Below the pieces are notes generated by a model. That model worked only from the letters and a program-made list of their open reading frames with translations, was not told the DNA's origin and made no database searches. From Bradyrhizobium sp. 139 (GTDB taxonomy: Bacteria > Pseudomonadota > Alphaproteobacteria > Rhizobiales > Xanthobacteraceae): a stretch of 64,000 bases of DNA. This document shows positions 1 through 8,317 of this stretch, in pieces (position 1 is the stretch's first letter; every line of letters begins with the position of its first letter). Location: assembly GCF_023074175.1 (NCBI RefSeq), contig NZ_JADPKS010000023.1:62001-126000 (forward strand), read 5' to 3'. Both the position numbers and the translations under genes were made by a program.

Positions 1-171
1 TCCTTGGCGCGCGAGGTTCTCTCCCTCTTCGAAGCGCTGCTGAACGGCGCGCAGCTCCGACGGCTCCTGTTACTAACGGAAATCAATAGCTTCCGACGAG
101 CAGATGGCAATGGCGTTCCGAACCAACGGAGAAGGTCACGGCCAGCTCTGTTGAACCGATCATTCTCGTAG
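1..171 (+). CDS. C-terminal end of orphan hypothetical protein (partial)
   Basis: The reading frame is open from the first base and stops with TAG at 169-171, so only the last 56 codons of a gene are present. The visible part contains the stretch SLFEALLNGAQLRRLLLL followed by TEIN and a basic tail. The same signature (FEDLLNAAQIRRLLLLKQIK) occurs in the broken gene at 3544-4139, so the two are paralogues. I recall this as an orphan family common in Bradyrhizobium, but I know no function for it. The start and most of the protein lie outside the window, so whether this copy is intact cannot be judged. Confidence 0.5.
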   Translation, partial: SLAREVLSLFEALLNGAQLRRLLLLTEINSFRRADGNGVPNQRRRSRPALLNRSFS

Positions 172-709
172 AACGGCTCGCATGATGCAGATCGAAAATT
201 CGGAACCTGCCATCAAAGCTTTCCTTGCCGAGATCCTCTCGGTCTCTATCCGAGTGTGGATGGATCTAGGCCAACACGTCTATGACGTGGGTCGCCTTCA
301 ATGACGCGGTCACGCTGCTAGCACGGTTCACAAGAAATTAGGCCGCGGGCGAGAAGCCCGCAGGGCTATCCCGGAGCATGCGTGCCCGGCTCCATCGATA
401 TTCCAATGCTCCAACACCCGCGTCCGCTCCAATGAGCTGGACCGCATTGCGGCCGAGCTGCGGTGCGCCCGCAACAGTTAGCTGCTGATGCAATGAGAGC
501 CGTAAACCGACACGTACCGCCAATGCAGAAAAACTGACAGCGTATCCCAATGCCAGCGCGGTGAAACCCGGCGGTCGTTTAGCTTGCGACCGCCGAGTCT
601 AACTTGCATCTCGATCGCCGGGCAACTTAACACTTTCGGCATATATCTGTCGGCTGGCAAACGCGCATATTATTACTGTGATTCGCTGACCATTGTTTTC
701 ACGTCGAGA
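172..709. other. Stretch without a convincing gene
   Basis: About 540 bases with only short, non-conserved-looking frames on both strands. One small plus-strand frame (182-304, 40 codons, double ATG start) could encode a peptide, but it has no clear ribosome binding site. No repeat, hairpin or RNA gene was seen. It fits the decayed character of the first 6 kb. Confidence 0.4.
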
Positions 710-1033
710 ATGTTCATGCGAGCAGTATCCCGCGATGATTTCCGAAGCTTATTCGCCCTTGATCCATTCGCGGCCCGGCATAATACGCAGCACGATCGTG
801 CATCTCGGCTGCTGAAGCTATTGACGTCGGCCCGAACTACCTCCGATGCTCCCGTCGATCAGTGGCCAGAGCGCGTTGAGGCACCTGAACCCGAAATTGA
901 CCGCAGCGTCATCGGTGCTCGCGCGGTGGCGGACGAGGATGCACATTATGACCATGCCAGCGCGTTCCTCCACGCCTTGCTCAACGCGTTGGATCAAACC
1001 CAACATGAGGCTTCGTCGATCGGCCTGCTCTAG
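710..1033 (+). CDS. Hypothetical protein, 107 aa
   Basis: An open frame that could start at ATG 710 or 716. It encodes a soluble, acidic protein with no signal peptide or membrane segment. Acidic residues cluster in the middle (EAPEPEID and nearby), and the C-terminal half (HASAFLHALLNALDQ) looks helical. I recognise no family. The frame continues upstream to 584, but that extension looks like translated intergenic DNA. It lies among decayed genes and may itself be a relic. Confidence 0.3.
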   Translation: MFMRAVSRDDFRSLFALDPFAARHNTQHDRASRLLKLLTSARTTSDAPVDQWPERVEAPEPEIDRSVIGARAVADEDAHYDHASAFLHALLNALDQTQHEASSIGLL

Positions 1034-1120
1034 CCAGTGATTTGGCTGATGACGCTACCGCGCCCAGGCCGTGTCGCTTGATGCGCGGAGGCTTTCGCTA
1101 TCGCCGTGCTAACCGCCGCA

Positions 1121-1363
1121 TTAGCTACCCTCTTCCGCTTTGGGTACTGGGTATGTCGCTGTCGTTTTCCGCTCTGCCTCGCGCACCTTGACGCGAAGGC
1201 TCTCCAATTCGTAGCGCTGAGAAGTGAGCCATTCTTGGTGCTCATAGTAGCGCAGTGGCGTCGACCGCTCGAACTCGGTGTTCACGCATCTTGCACAAGC
1301 CTCCACTCCACGCTTGAAAGCTTGGATCATGGCCGCCGCTGGACCAATCGGAAAACGATGCAC
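1121..1363 (-). CDS. Small hypothetical protein, up to 80 aa
   Basis: A minus-strand frame with a GTG at 1363 and an in-frame ATG at 1330; neither has a strong ribosome binding site. The peptide has a CxxC pair (ACARC) near residue 25. Its middle is charged and helical (HQEWLTSQRYELESLRVKVREAERK) and its tail is polar. No membrane segment is present. It looks like the short orphan proteins seen in Bradyrhizobium genomes, but I cannot name a function. Confidence 0.4.
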   Translation of the reverse strand: MHRFPIGPAAAMIQAFKRGVEACARCVNTEFERSTPLRYYEHQEWLTSQRYELESLRVKVREAERKTTATYPVPKAEEGS

Positions 1364-1752
1364 TCGTGAATGAAGTGCGACGAGGTCGTTTCCGCACTTA
1401 CTTATGTGAATCGTTTGTCGCTTTAGCCGAAAGTTAATGACGGCGGCCGGCGAATTTCAGGGCCACCGCGGCGACGACAGACTTCAAGGCCCAAGCGTGA
1501 ATGCAGTTTTGCGGCGGCCCGCGGCAGCAAATCCAAACCGATTCCCGCTCCGCATCGTCTACGCCTGACAACGGCACCGAATGCGGTGACCGCGTCGAGC
1601 CGTGATCTTGAGGATCGATTGAAGAGCGCGATGTCCGGATCCGTGCGCGGGGATCGACGGCGGCGCAGCGGCGGTTGACGGAGCTGTGCTCAAAGATCAT
1701 TATGCGCGGGCGGATAAGGAAGATAAGCCGGCCGCTTAGCTTCTCTCCCGCG
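1364..1752. other. Stretch without a convincing gene
   Basis: About 390 bases between two small minus-strand genes. Frames are present on both strands (for example 1434-1700 on the minus strand), but none has a plausible start, hydrophobic segment or family signature. No hairpin terminator stands out. Confidence 0.4.
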
Positions 1753-1989
1753 TTAGCCGCGCTTCTTCTGAGAGGACAGCTTGAATTCCACGACGTCGTG
1801 CTGATCGCTGGGATCTAATTGCTCCTGTCGTTTCACGATTTGCTCAAGCTCAAGAGCTTCGATGGCGAGTTCATCCGCTAAGCGCTTAAACAGCGCGCGC
1901 TTTTCTACGTCCGTCGCCAGCTGACTCATATGGGCAAAGTCTCTCGCGTCGGCGCGGACCTTCTCCAATTGTGGCCTGAGGTCCTTCAT
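1753..1989 (-). CDS. Small helical hypothetical protein, 78 aa
   Basis: The frame starts at ATG 1989 with a weak GGA upstream. The product is soluble and almost wholly helical. It begins MKDLRPQLEKVRADARDF and continues with heptad-like leucines and charged residues (LFKRLADELAIEALELEQIVK), which suggests a short coiled coil. The tail is basic. I associate this type with a widespread Bradyrhizobium orphan family, from memory only. It has no close partner gene, so its role is unknown. Confidence 0.6.
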   Translation of the reverse strand: MKDLRPQLEKVRADARDFAHMSQLATDVEKRALFKRLADELAIEALELEQIVKRQEQLDPSDQHDVVEFKLSSQKKRG

Positions 1990-2040
1990 GTTGTTCCGGC
2001 TCAGATTCTAAACTCACCTTCGGCGCAAACAATAACCAAG

Positions 2041-2178
2041 ATGGCCCATCGATTGGATGACGAGCCACCATCACTGCGGCGTGTTATTATTTCGGTTGCG
2101 ATCAGAGTTCTTTTCGTCTTCGTCCTTCCATTCGTTCAAGTGTGGGAGGCAGTCGGACGGCGCTTCAGAGGGCACTAG
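2041..2178 (+). CDS. Possible single-span membrane microprotein, 45 aa
   Basis: A short plus-strand frame from ATG 2041. The peptide has a charged N-terminus, one hydrophobic stretch (VIISVAIRVLFVFVLPFVQV) of membrane-span length, and a basic tail. No clear ribosome binding site precedes the ATG, so the call rests on the hydrophobic profile alone. No family is recognised. Confidence 0.3.
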   Translation: MAHRLDDEPPSLRRVIISVAIRVLFVFVLPFVQVWEAVGRRFRGH

Positions 2179-2284
2179 GACTAGGATGGCGTGGGCGCGC
2201 TGAACGCGACAGCGCTCTTGGTGCGAGGACCGCCTCGAGCGCGCTCCACGATATTGTATCTCTGCTCGCCGCTGCGCTCGCAGA

Positions 2285-2929
2285 CTACAAACCGTTCTTG
2301 ATCCGACCGAGGACGCGTTTGGCCGAAACGATTGTTCGCCGCTCGACTTGCGCTTTGGCGTCCAGCACCTTATCGCCAGCTCGCGCGGCGCGCAGGCGGT
2401 TCACCTCGTCCGAAACACTGGTGCCCTTCCCAAACGTTCCGACCAGACGACCATTTGTTGCGTGACCAACACTGATGTTTGCTTTGGCCTGTGCTGCAGG
2501 GGCTGATGTGTTTCGGGTGGACGGGCCAATGATCAGCTGGTCCTCATTGCTCGTGCCGGTCCCAAGGGCGCCGATCGGCAGACCATTTTGAGCGTGACCA
2601 ACCCCGGCATTTCTTGCGGCCTGGGCTGCCGCCCGCGACTTCGCCGGCGTGGCGGGCTGAACGTTGGGATTTCTCGGTTGGCTGCTAGTGCCCAGATTTG
2701 CGCCCGTGGCGGTGTCTTTCGTCCCCATTCCTGGGGGCGCTGAGGGACCAACGTTGCCTGCACTCGTCCCCATCCCAGCAGGCGCCGACGGGCCAGCGTT
2801 GGCACTGTTCGCTCCCGTCCCCGTGCCCGCACCCGCGGACCCCGCATTTGCGCCGCCTGCTTGCGCCAGGACCAACAGAGATGAACTCGCGACGATCGCG
2901 GCGAGAACCAAAGGGATGGCATGGGACAT
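2285..2929 (-). CDS. Exported low-complexity protein with GHA-x-NG motifs, 214 aa
   Basis: The start ATG at 2929 is preceded by AAGGAG at good spacing. Residues 1-25 form a signal peptide (hydrophobic core, then AQAGG). A Gly/Ala/Thr/Pro-rich region of about 60 residues follows, with repeated GMGT units. There are then two copies of a motif of the form (V)GHAxNGxxxGxxGxGT, at about residues 113-129 and 152-168, and a basic helical C-terminus. The single-motif protein at 45603-46040 shares the signal, the GTSSQ element and the motif, so they are paralogues. Function is unknown. The composition suggests a secreted or surface-associated protein; its link to the polysaccharide locus is inferred from position only. 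Confidence 0.8.
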   Translation of the reverse strand: MSHAIPLVLAAIVASSSLLVLAQAGGANAGSAGAGTGTGANSANAGPSAPAGMGTSAGNVGPSAPPGMGTKDTATGANLGTSSQPRNPNVQPATPAKSRAAAQAARNAGVGHAQNGLPIGALGTGTSNEDQLIIGPSTRNTSAPAAQAKANISVGHATNGRLVGTFGKGTSVSDEVNRLRAARAGDKVLDAKAQVERRTIVSAKRVLGRIKNGL

Positions 2930-3133
2930 CGGACAATCTCCTTTGCCAAACCGTTAACTATGATCCCGGAGCGCGGTTCCTCCACGCCGTGGCTGGTTCT
3001 GGCGCATAGTGCTGGACCACACGCGCGCCCCTTGGTCACAGCGCACCCAAACCGCGCAAAACGCGCGAGCTACCATTGCCGATTTCAAGGCGCCAACCGC
3101 ATATTGTCAGCAAGCCTGACGGAAGTGACGCCT

Positions 3134-3283
3134 CTAATGTAACACTCGGGTTGCTTCTGCTAGCCGGACCTTCTTCCTCAGCTGCTCAAGATCCTTGATC
3201 GCGTCGAGTAGTTGCACCAGGTGGCGGATGACATGTGCCAAGTTGGGCTTTCGGCGTTTGAAAACTCGATTTTTTTGTCCCAT
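3134..3283 (-). CDS. Small basic hypothetical protein, 49 aa
   Basis: The ATG at 3283 is preceded by AGGAG about ten bases upstream, which is why this start was chosen over the longer upstream frame. The product is short and strongly basic at its N-terminus (MGQKNRVFKRRK), then helical (HLVQLLDAIKDLEQLRKKVRL), with no membrane segment. No family or function is recognised. The good ribosome binding site is the main evidence. Confidence 0.45.
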   Translation of the reverse strand: MGQKNRVFKRRKPNLAHVIRHLVQLLDAIKDLEQLRKKVRLAEATRVLH

Positions 3284-3543
3284 TGCTACACGTCTCCTCG
3301 CCACGAAAATCACTGGTCCGACCGATTGGCAAGGAGCGTGCCATCTGAGCGTCCGCCGAGCGCTCCGCTGATGAGAACGCCAATCGCGCTCCCGCCCCAA
3401 TCTAACAGGCAAGGAGAGCGCACATTCGAGGACGATTATCTCCCCTCCCGGTTGCGAGTACCGTGGGCAGCAAACTACGAGACGGCGACCGTTGCGGAGC
3501 AAGCAACACCGCCCTGGGCCCTCCGCAACGAGGTCTCTCACCG

Positions 3544-4139
3544 ATGAATGGTCCGATCAGTCCACCACGAGAGCTCTTGACGACCGCAGTGCCGGTGGAG
3601 TTCGAGGATTTGGCCCCTCCACTTCTACTGCCCGGCGATAGCCTTGAATGCTACCAGATGCTGCGGCAGCCGATCTTCACCGACCTCGCTCGCAATCTGT
3701 GATCAAGTGGATGCTGGCGATTGACGTCGCAGAAACTTCCTGGGAGATCCAGCGCTACCGGATCTGGCGCCACAAGCTTGTCGGGACGTATCGCCAGCAC
3801 CAGAAACGCGCTGCGGCGCATCAATTTGATCGGGATCGCGCCTGAACTCCAAGATCAAGCAGAATTCCATTCGGGCCCAGAGTGCGTTGAGCTGGCGGCT
3901 TGATCCAATACTGCCTGCGAAATCGAGGAGCGCCTCGCGCACTCGATCGGCGTGGGGGTGCATGCACCAGCCTCAGGTATCTTCGACATTTTGAGGACCT
4001 GTTGAACGCCGCACAGATCAGGAGATTGCTGCTTCTCAAGCAAATCAAAAGCCACCCAAACCTTTTGGTGCGCAAGGTCTCCATGGCTCGGCGATCAGAC
4101 GCGTTGAAAACAGTTAGTCCCTTGTCCTGCACGGCTTGA
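3544..4139 (+). pseudogene. Frameshifted paralogue of the gene at 1-171
   Basis: Consecutive pieces of one protein lie in changing frames. The first is MNGPISPPRE to LLLPGDSLECYQML (3544-3702). The second is VIKWMLAIDVAETSWEIQRY (about 3700-3845). The third is RRINLIGIAPELQDQAEF (about 3810-3903). The last is HFEDLLNAAQIRRLLLLKQI, running to the stop at 4139. At least three frame changes are needed to join them. The last piece matches the C-terminal signature at 1-171. The order agrees with what I remember of an orphan Bradyrhizobium family. It is dead unless the sequence contains several errors. Confidence 0.6.
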
Positions 4140-4856
4140 TCGGTCTGCAACTGCAACGGCGCGTGTGGCCGCCCCTGTCTTGCGGTCGCGGAACGGTTGG
4201 CACCGGTTTGCGGATCGTGGCGGCAATTGGCCTTGGCGACGGCACTGGCGTCTTGGGGCGTAGGATTTGCTCGGAAGCGTTGGCGGTGATGCCGGCAATT
4301 CGTTCTTGGACCATCCTAAGCTGCTCGGCGGCATCCACTCTGTCTCGCACCATTTGTGCCTGGACCGCCGTAAGCTGCTCTGAGAGCTGACCAAGGTCGC
4401 GAACGATCTGATCTTGGCTGGCCTTGAGCTGCTCGATCGCTTGCTGCACGTTGGTAAGATCGCCCGACGTTCCCTGCAGCATCGGCGCCAGCTCCGGCGA
4501 GATGGGAGCGGCTGCTGGGGTCGCATCGTGCGGTGTAGTCTGGGTCAATGGCCCCGGTGCTGAAGTGCCACATAGGTTGCAGTCGTCTGAGTGGTAGGCA
4601 GAGCCGAGGAGATCTCGGGTCTTCCCTGCGGCAACGACGAAGGTGAACGGCATGCGCGGACCACCGATACATACTTGCTCTGGCCGCATCGCCGTAAGAT
4701 GATTGCGCAGCGAGAGCAGCCACACAGATGCCGCTTGCCAACAGCACGCCGATCAGGCCGCGCAGTACCGGCTTCCCCCCGATGAGCGCGCCCCCCGGTC
4801 AGGTGGTCGAAGCCATTTCGTGGGATTCTTCGGATGAGAAGGAGGGCGCGTGCCAT
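4114..4856 (-). pseudogene. Frameshifted gene for a membrane-anchored coiled-coil protein
   Basis: Three minus-strand frames carry successive parts of one protein. MARALLLIRRIPRNGFDHLT starts at 4856. GICVAALAAQSSYGDAA, a probable membrane segment and its exit, lies in a second frame near 4735-4680. A third frame holds a coiled-coil region (QQAIEQLKASQDQIVRDLGQ, then QLTAVQAQMV), a Pro-rich segment and the stop at 4114. The arrangement matches an orphan family I remember from Bradyrhizobium: short cytoplasmic start, one membrane span, coiled coil, PxP-rich tail. Two frameshifts split this copy. Its 5' end overlaps the 3' end of the gene at 4753-5064. Confidence 0.55.
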
Positions 4857-5064
4857 CCTGATCTAGCTTGGAAAGCTGTTCATTGACACGCGCGAGTTGT
4901 TCATCTGCACGTGCGATCTGGTCATAGGCGTGGACGAACCGTTCATCCGCGCGCGCAACAAGCTCGACGTCTTCTGGTGAGAGCGCCGGACTACGAATCT
5001 GTGAGCCGGGATATATCGGTTTAAGGGCGAATGCATTGGCGTTCTCCATCGCACCCAATGTCAC
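4753..5064 (-). CDS. Small coiled-coil hypothetical protein, up to 103 aa
   Basis: Starts at ATG 5064 or 5049 (MENANAFALKPIYPGSQ); neither has a strong ribosome binding site. After a short N-terminal segment there is a heptad-like helix (ERFVHAYDQIARADEQLARV, then NEQLSKLD), consistent with a coiled coil. The last third is Pro/Arg-rich and overlaps the start of the broken gene at 4856 in another frame. The two were probably co-transcribed. No function is known to me. Because the downstream partner is dead, this gene may also be under decay. Confidence 0.45.
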   Translation of the reverse strand: MTLGAMENANAFALKPIYPGSQIRSPALSPEDVELVARADERFVHAYDQIARADEQLARVNEQLSKLDQDGTRPPSHPKNPTKWLRPPDRGARSSGGSRYCAA

Positions 5065-5589
5065 CCGAACCGAGGGCGAGCATTAAATCGGGTAAGCCCA
5101 CAATCCCCAACGCGGGTTTGACCAAAGCAAGGCCACAAGATGAAAACCAGGGGCGGACTTTCGGCGACAGCTCGGCGGACAGGGCTCGTCGGTGCAATAT
5201 CTCCACACCCGAACCGTGACTGAGGATTATTAGCTCACCAACGTCGCCCGGAGCTTGATCAAGTTGAAATCTCCGAGGAGCGTGTCAGGTCAGGTGCGAT
5301 AAAGCGGAGCCGGGTGGTTCGGGGAAATACTCGATCGACGCGACGATATTCCGTCTCGGCAACTTGGCAACGAAATGTCACTCGTTACGCTTGATGCTCG
5401 CGAGAAGCCTTAAACCTGGAACTGTCGATCAGAAATGGCTCTGCGCGCGAGGGCCGGCTTGACGAGCGATGCGGGAAGCCTCAGCTCTCAGCCAGTCTAT
5501 TTCGCGCAGAGCAGCGCTTACGATTAGATAGTGCACGATTTGGTCCTTCTTCACGAGATCCAACTAAACGACAAGTGACGTCCGGAGAT
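5065..5589. other. Stretch without a convincing gene
   Basis: About 525 bases with stop codons scattered in all frames except a few short ones (for example 5021-5206 minus, 5031-5219 plus) that show no family signature, membrane span or ribosome binding site. Base composition is more AT-rich than in later operons. No repeat is evident. Confidence 0.4.
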
Positions 5590-5673
5590 TCAGGAGCGCA
5601 TCGCGTCGATAGCGTGTGCGATTAAAATGCCCACGCTCAAAACAATTAGAAAACTGAGCAACCAGGTACTCAC
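5590..5673 (-). CDS. Single-span membrane microprotein, 27 aa
   Basis: A GTG start at 5673 lies five bases after a perfect AGGAGG. The 27-residue product is almost entirely one hydrophobic helix (STWLLSFLIVLSVGILIAHA) ending in a short polar tail, DAMRS. The longer open frame upstream (to 5934) has none of these properties, so the ribosome binding site decides the start. Such small membrane proteins often stabilise larger membrane complexes, but no partner is visible here. A second candidate of the same type lies just upstream at 5783-5857. Confidence 0.55.
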   Translation of the reverse strand: MSTWLLSFLIVLSVGILIAHAIDAMRS

Positions 5674-5782
5674 GTCCACCTCCTGGCTTGGAAGTGAACC
5701 TTCCGGTTTATGCACAGTCAAAGGCATCGCGCAGGGAACCGCGATTTCAGCGGCGGCTGAGGATTCATTGCCACACGGGCGG

Positions 5783-5857
5783 CTATCGTCGGAACGCAAG
5801 GAAAAGGAGCGTGCCGACGACGGCGGTCGCGAGAAGTGGAAACCAAATGTCTGGCAC
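5783..5857 (-). CDS. Possible membrane microprotein, 24 aa
   Basis: A GTG at 5857 follows a GGAG at about eight bases. The 24-residue product starts VPDIWF, continues as one hydrophobic helix (PLLATAVVGTLLFLAF) and ends RR before TAG at 5783. It is in the same orientation as, and 109 bases upstream of, the better supported microprotein at 5590-5673. At this length chance cannot be excluded; the combination of a ribosome binding site and a clean membrane helix is the only support. Confidence 0.35.
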   Translation of the reverse strand: MPDIWFPLLATAVVGTLLFLAFRR

Positions 5858-6435
5858 TTCAAGGACTCCGACTCACTGCGTCGGATTAAGTGCGAGCTGC
5901 GCTCACGATTCTCCTGGTTTTCACTATTCTCCACAGCTCAAAAGAAGTGGCTGCAGCTCGCAACGAATATTTGGTATTATGTTCGTGTCGGGCGCCGTCA
6001 GCATTCGAAGCTTTTCGATCTCGCGTGTTCGTTTAGCAAGGCGAGGCAGACTGGTGGGTGGAGAAGCAAGACAAAGGAACGCATTTTTGCTTTGGCAGTA
6101 ACGAGGCTAAGGCCGCATTCGCGCAGCTATGCAAATCGCAAAGCGTTCATTGTTCAGACGCCTAGCGGCCGAGTTTGCTCTCTGAGAGAGAAACCCGTGC
6201 GCCGCGGGCGAGAGAGCGAGACCGACATCCGGGCGCGGGCTTGCGCCTTGGCTCACGATCTGTGGCCGCCCGGCCTGACTTTCGACAGACAGCCCGACCT
6301 GGGCGTCCCGCGGGGGCTCCCTTCAAACCGCATCAGCTCGCTGCGGCCACGGCATTCCTCGGTGCGCCGCCTAGCCCCGCACACCCCCAAGCTATGATAT
6401 TCCTTCGGCCGGCTGAGTGCAGCTGCCCGCGTTGA
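5858..6435. other. Stretch without a convincing gene
   Basis: About 580 bases. A 256-codon plus-strand frame (5627-6397) crosses it, but its translation is basic and of random-looking composition. It also lies antisense to the two microprotein candidates, so I do not accept it. Nothing else is supported. Confidence 0.4.
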
Positions 6436-6774
6436 TTAGGTCATCTGCCGCGTCTGATCAAAAGCTGAGACAATGAGGAAATCATCCAGCTTCCGGCCAC
6501 CTCGAAGTTGCGGCTTGAGCCATCGCGGCACCCTGCCCCGCCCCGACCAGGTCTCCGTCGGATTCTTCGGATTCCGATACTTTGGACGAACGGGCGGGTA
6601 TTGGCGGCGCTTACGCTCAAACCGGGTGACTTCGTGAGCCATTCCGATCAGTCGCAGCCGTTCCTCCAATCGGGCTTTTTCCGCCAACATTGTGTCGCCA
6701 AGTTTGACGGTCACCTCGTCGTGAATTTTCAAAAGCTCGTCAAGCGAGAGCAACTTCAGATGATCGATGTTCAT
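6436..6774 (-). CDS. H-NS family nucleoid-associated protein, 112 aa
   Basis: The C-terminal third carries the H-NS DNA-binding signature: a YRNP element, then a T-W-S-G-R-G-x-x-P-x-W motif (about residues 65-90), which inserts into the minor groove of AT-rich DNA. The N-terminal half is helical and charged (LDELLKIHDEVTVKLGDTML), as expected for the dimerisation domain. ATG 6774 (MNIDHLK) fits the family start; an in-frame ATG at 6807 adds 11 unlike residues. Length is typical. Such proteins silence horizontally acquired, AT-rich genes, so this one could act on the nearby AT-rich polysaccharide cassette. That link is inference. Confidence 0.85.
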   Translation of the reverse strand: MNIDHLKLLSLDELLKIHDEVTVKLGDTMLAEKARLEERLRLIGMAHEVTRFERKRRQYPPVRPKYRNPKNPTETWSGRGRVPRWLKPQLRGGRKLDDFLIVSAFDQTRQMT

Positions 6775-7296
6775 AGCTCCATCCCCGGTTCTAAGAGCAT
6801 TAATCAATCAAGCCCAAACAGCGGGCAAGGCACGGCTTACAAAGCGATCCCACAATCCACATTTAATTGCAGCAACCAGCAGTGATAAAGGCAACAGAGC
6901 GGTAATACCGTGGCGAGCGCGAAAAGCCGCGGGGCATTTAATTCGCGCACCTGGTTGCGATCCTTAATTCTGCACTGTCGCCTTTTGGCAAGCCGGGCAC
7001 CGCGCTGGGGCGCGGACCTACGCCAACGTAAAATGGCGCAAAACTGGGAAAGAAATTGTCAGCACGAGTGAGGAGATTAGAGCTGGCATTGAGAAACAGG
7101 TCCGTAGAGTGGGCGAGTTCAAATTGAACAATGGAAATTGACCGTTTTCTAGCGCTCCGGTTGGAAAGGAGACCTGATCCGCGAAGCAGATGCATTTAAT
7201 CGCGGTGATGTGCTCGGATGTGGGTTAATTCCACAGAACTGCTTAAAGGATCGAGCAGGGTGCCCGGCAAGCGTTCTGGTCTTCGAGGTCGGGCGG
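6775..7296. other. Intergenic stretch between two divergent genes
   Basis: About 520 bases between the H-NS-like gene (leftward) and the gene at 7297 (rightward); promoters of both must lie here. Short hydrophobic frames exist on the minus strand near 6820-6900 but lack a start codon. No other feature could be supported. Confidence 0.4.
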
Positions 7297-7530
7297 ATGA
7301 CACGAGAGCTTTCGCCATTAGAAAAGTCAGCTGCGGATGCACTGAGGCGAGCGCGGCGACTTCCAGTCGGTCCCAATCGGAACGATCTTCGGCAACTTGC
7401 ACGGGGCCTTCTTTGGCTGCACCGCAACGGAATGGATGCGCTCACCCACCGGCGCAACACCGATATTGCGACCGCCCCGGTCGACATCAACCATCTCGCT
7501 CCAGAGCAGGATGTCGACATCGCGGATTGA
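7297..7530 (+). CDS. Small hypothetical protein, 77 aa
   Basis: Starts at ATG 7297 (MTRELSPLEKSAADALRRA), chosen because upstream codons in the same frame look non-coding. The product is soluble and helical, with the core LPVGPNRNDLRQLARGLLWL. I associate this signature with a small orphan family repeated in Bradyrhizobium genomes; no function is known to me. It has no signal peptide or membrane span, and no close partner gene on its strand. Confidence 0.55.
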   Translation: MTRELSPLEKSAADALRRARRLPVGPNRNDLRQLARGLLWLHRNGMDALTHRRNTDIATAPVDINHLAPEQDVDIAD

Positions 7531-7924
7531 GCCGGACAATCCTGCCTTCGATATTCGCTAGATGTATCGCCAGAGCGCGAGCCACAGCTCGACAGGCAAT
7601 TCGCAGCTTGATCCGGTGGCGGTCTCCAAAAAGCCGCAGTCCGCTGGCCCCAAGCCTATCACGCTCTCTAGCGCTGAACGCAGATCAAGACCTGCAATCA
7701 GACGTTTTAACCGTCCTTCACGTGCGGCAGTCCGCCCCCCAATTTGCAGGCACAGTTGCAGGCTGATTCTCGATCCTTCTGCCTAAAAGAAGAGCTGATT
7801 GCGAAGAGCTGATTGCGTTTGCCCGAGCGCAGTAGCTCCTTTGCCTGATCATCGATTGCTGAGAGTCGCTCCAGCTGCCAGCCGTATGTGTTGCGGGCTC
7901 GTGGCGTTCCCGCTATTGAGAAGC
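7531..7924. other. Stretch without a convincing gene; contains a short tandem repeat
   Basis: About 390 bases. The only structure seen is a 14-base unit (AGAGCTGATTGCGA, last base T in copy two) present twice in tandem near 7790-7817. Frames on both strands show no family signature. Confidence 0.4.
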
Positions 7925-8317
7925 ATGACAAGATTTTATCTCATTGCGGGATGGCTAGCGCTGGGGGCCATAGCGTTCGTGACGCTTGGTCCCGTCCATG
8001 ACAGACCCCAAGTTGCGCCGCCTCATCTGGAACATTTCGCAGCGTTTCTGGTGTTGGGCTTAGTATTCTCACTGGCCTATCCAAACCGGTCAATCCATGC
8101 AGTCACAATCGCGGTTGGCGGCGCCATCCTCCTTGAGGGTCTACAACTCCTGACGCCCGACCGACACGGTCGCCTGGTAGATGCAATGACCAAGGTCGCC
8201 GGGGCTGCTTCTGGCATTATGCTGGCTCGCGTTGCGCTCAACTCTTGGCAAGCTAGATTAAGAAGCGTGCCTGCGGTGAGCAACATTTTGAGGCAAAGCG
8301 AGCAGGATCAGCGTTAG
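7925..8317 (+). CDS. VanZ-like membrane protein, 130 aa
   Basis: ATG 7925 opens a protein with about four hydrophobic segments. Its VanZ-type signature is an acidic-histidine element (LEHFAAFLVLG, near residue 40) and, later, LLEGLQLLTPDRHGRLVDAM. The extension of the frame upstream to 7799 is polar and unlikely. VanZ-like proteins are small inner-membrane proteins of poorly defined role, sometimes tied to cell-envelope glycopolymers. The protein at 47353-47718 has the same two elements (ERFSAYGLLGF and LELLQALIPDRDPGFLDVL), so the window carries two VanZ paralogues, one on each side of the polysaccharide genes. Confidence 0.75.
   Translation: MTRFYLIAGWLALGAIAFVTLGPVHDRPQVAPPHLEHFAAFLVLGLVFSLAYPNRSIHAVTIAVGGAILLEGLQLLTPDRHGRLVDAMTKVAGAASGIMLARVALNSWQARLRSVPAVSNILRQSEQDQR

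Noticed and set aside
5901..5925. AGGAG followed by GTG and a six-codon frame on the minus strand upstream of the microproteins
   Set aside because: Too short to support as a gene; it could be a leader peptide, but nothing else indicates one.
5627..6397. A 256-codon plus-strand open frame
   Set aside because: Random-looking basic composition, no family signature, and antisense to two better supported microprotein candidates.
6820..6910. Hydrophobic minus-strand frame (ITALLPLSLLVAAIK) as a microprotein
   Set aside because: No start codon with a ribosome binding site could be found in frame.
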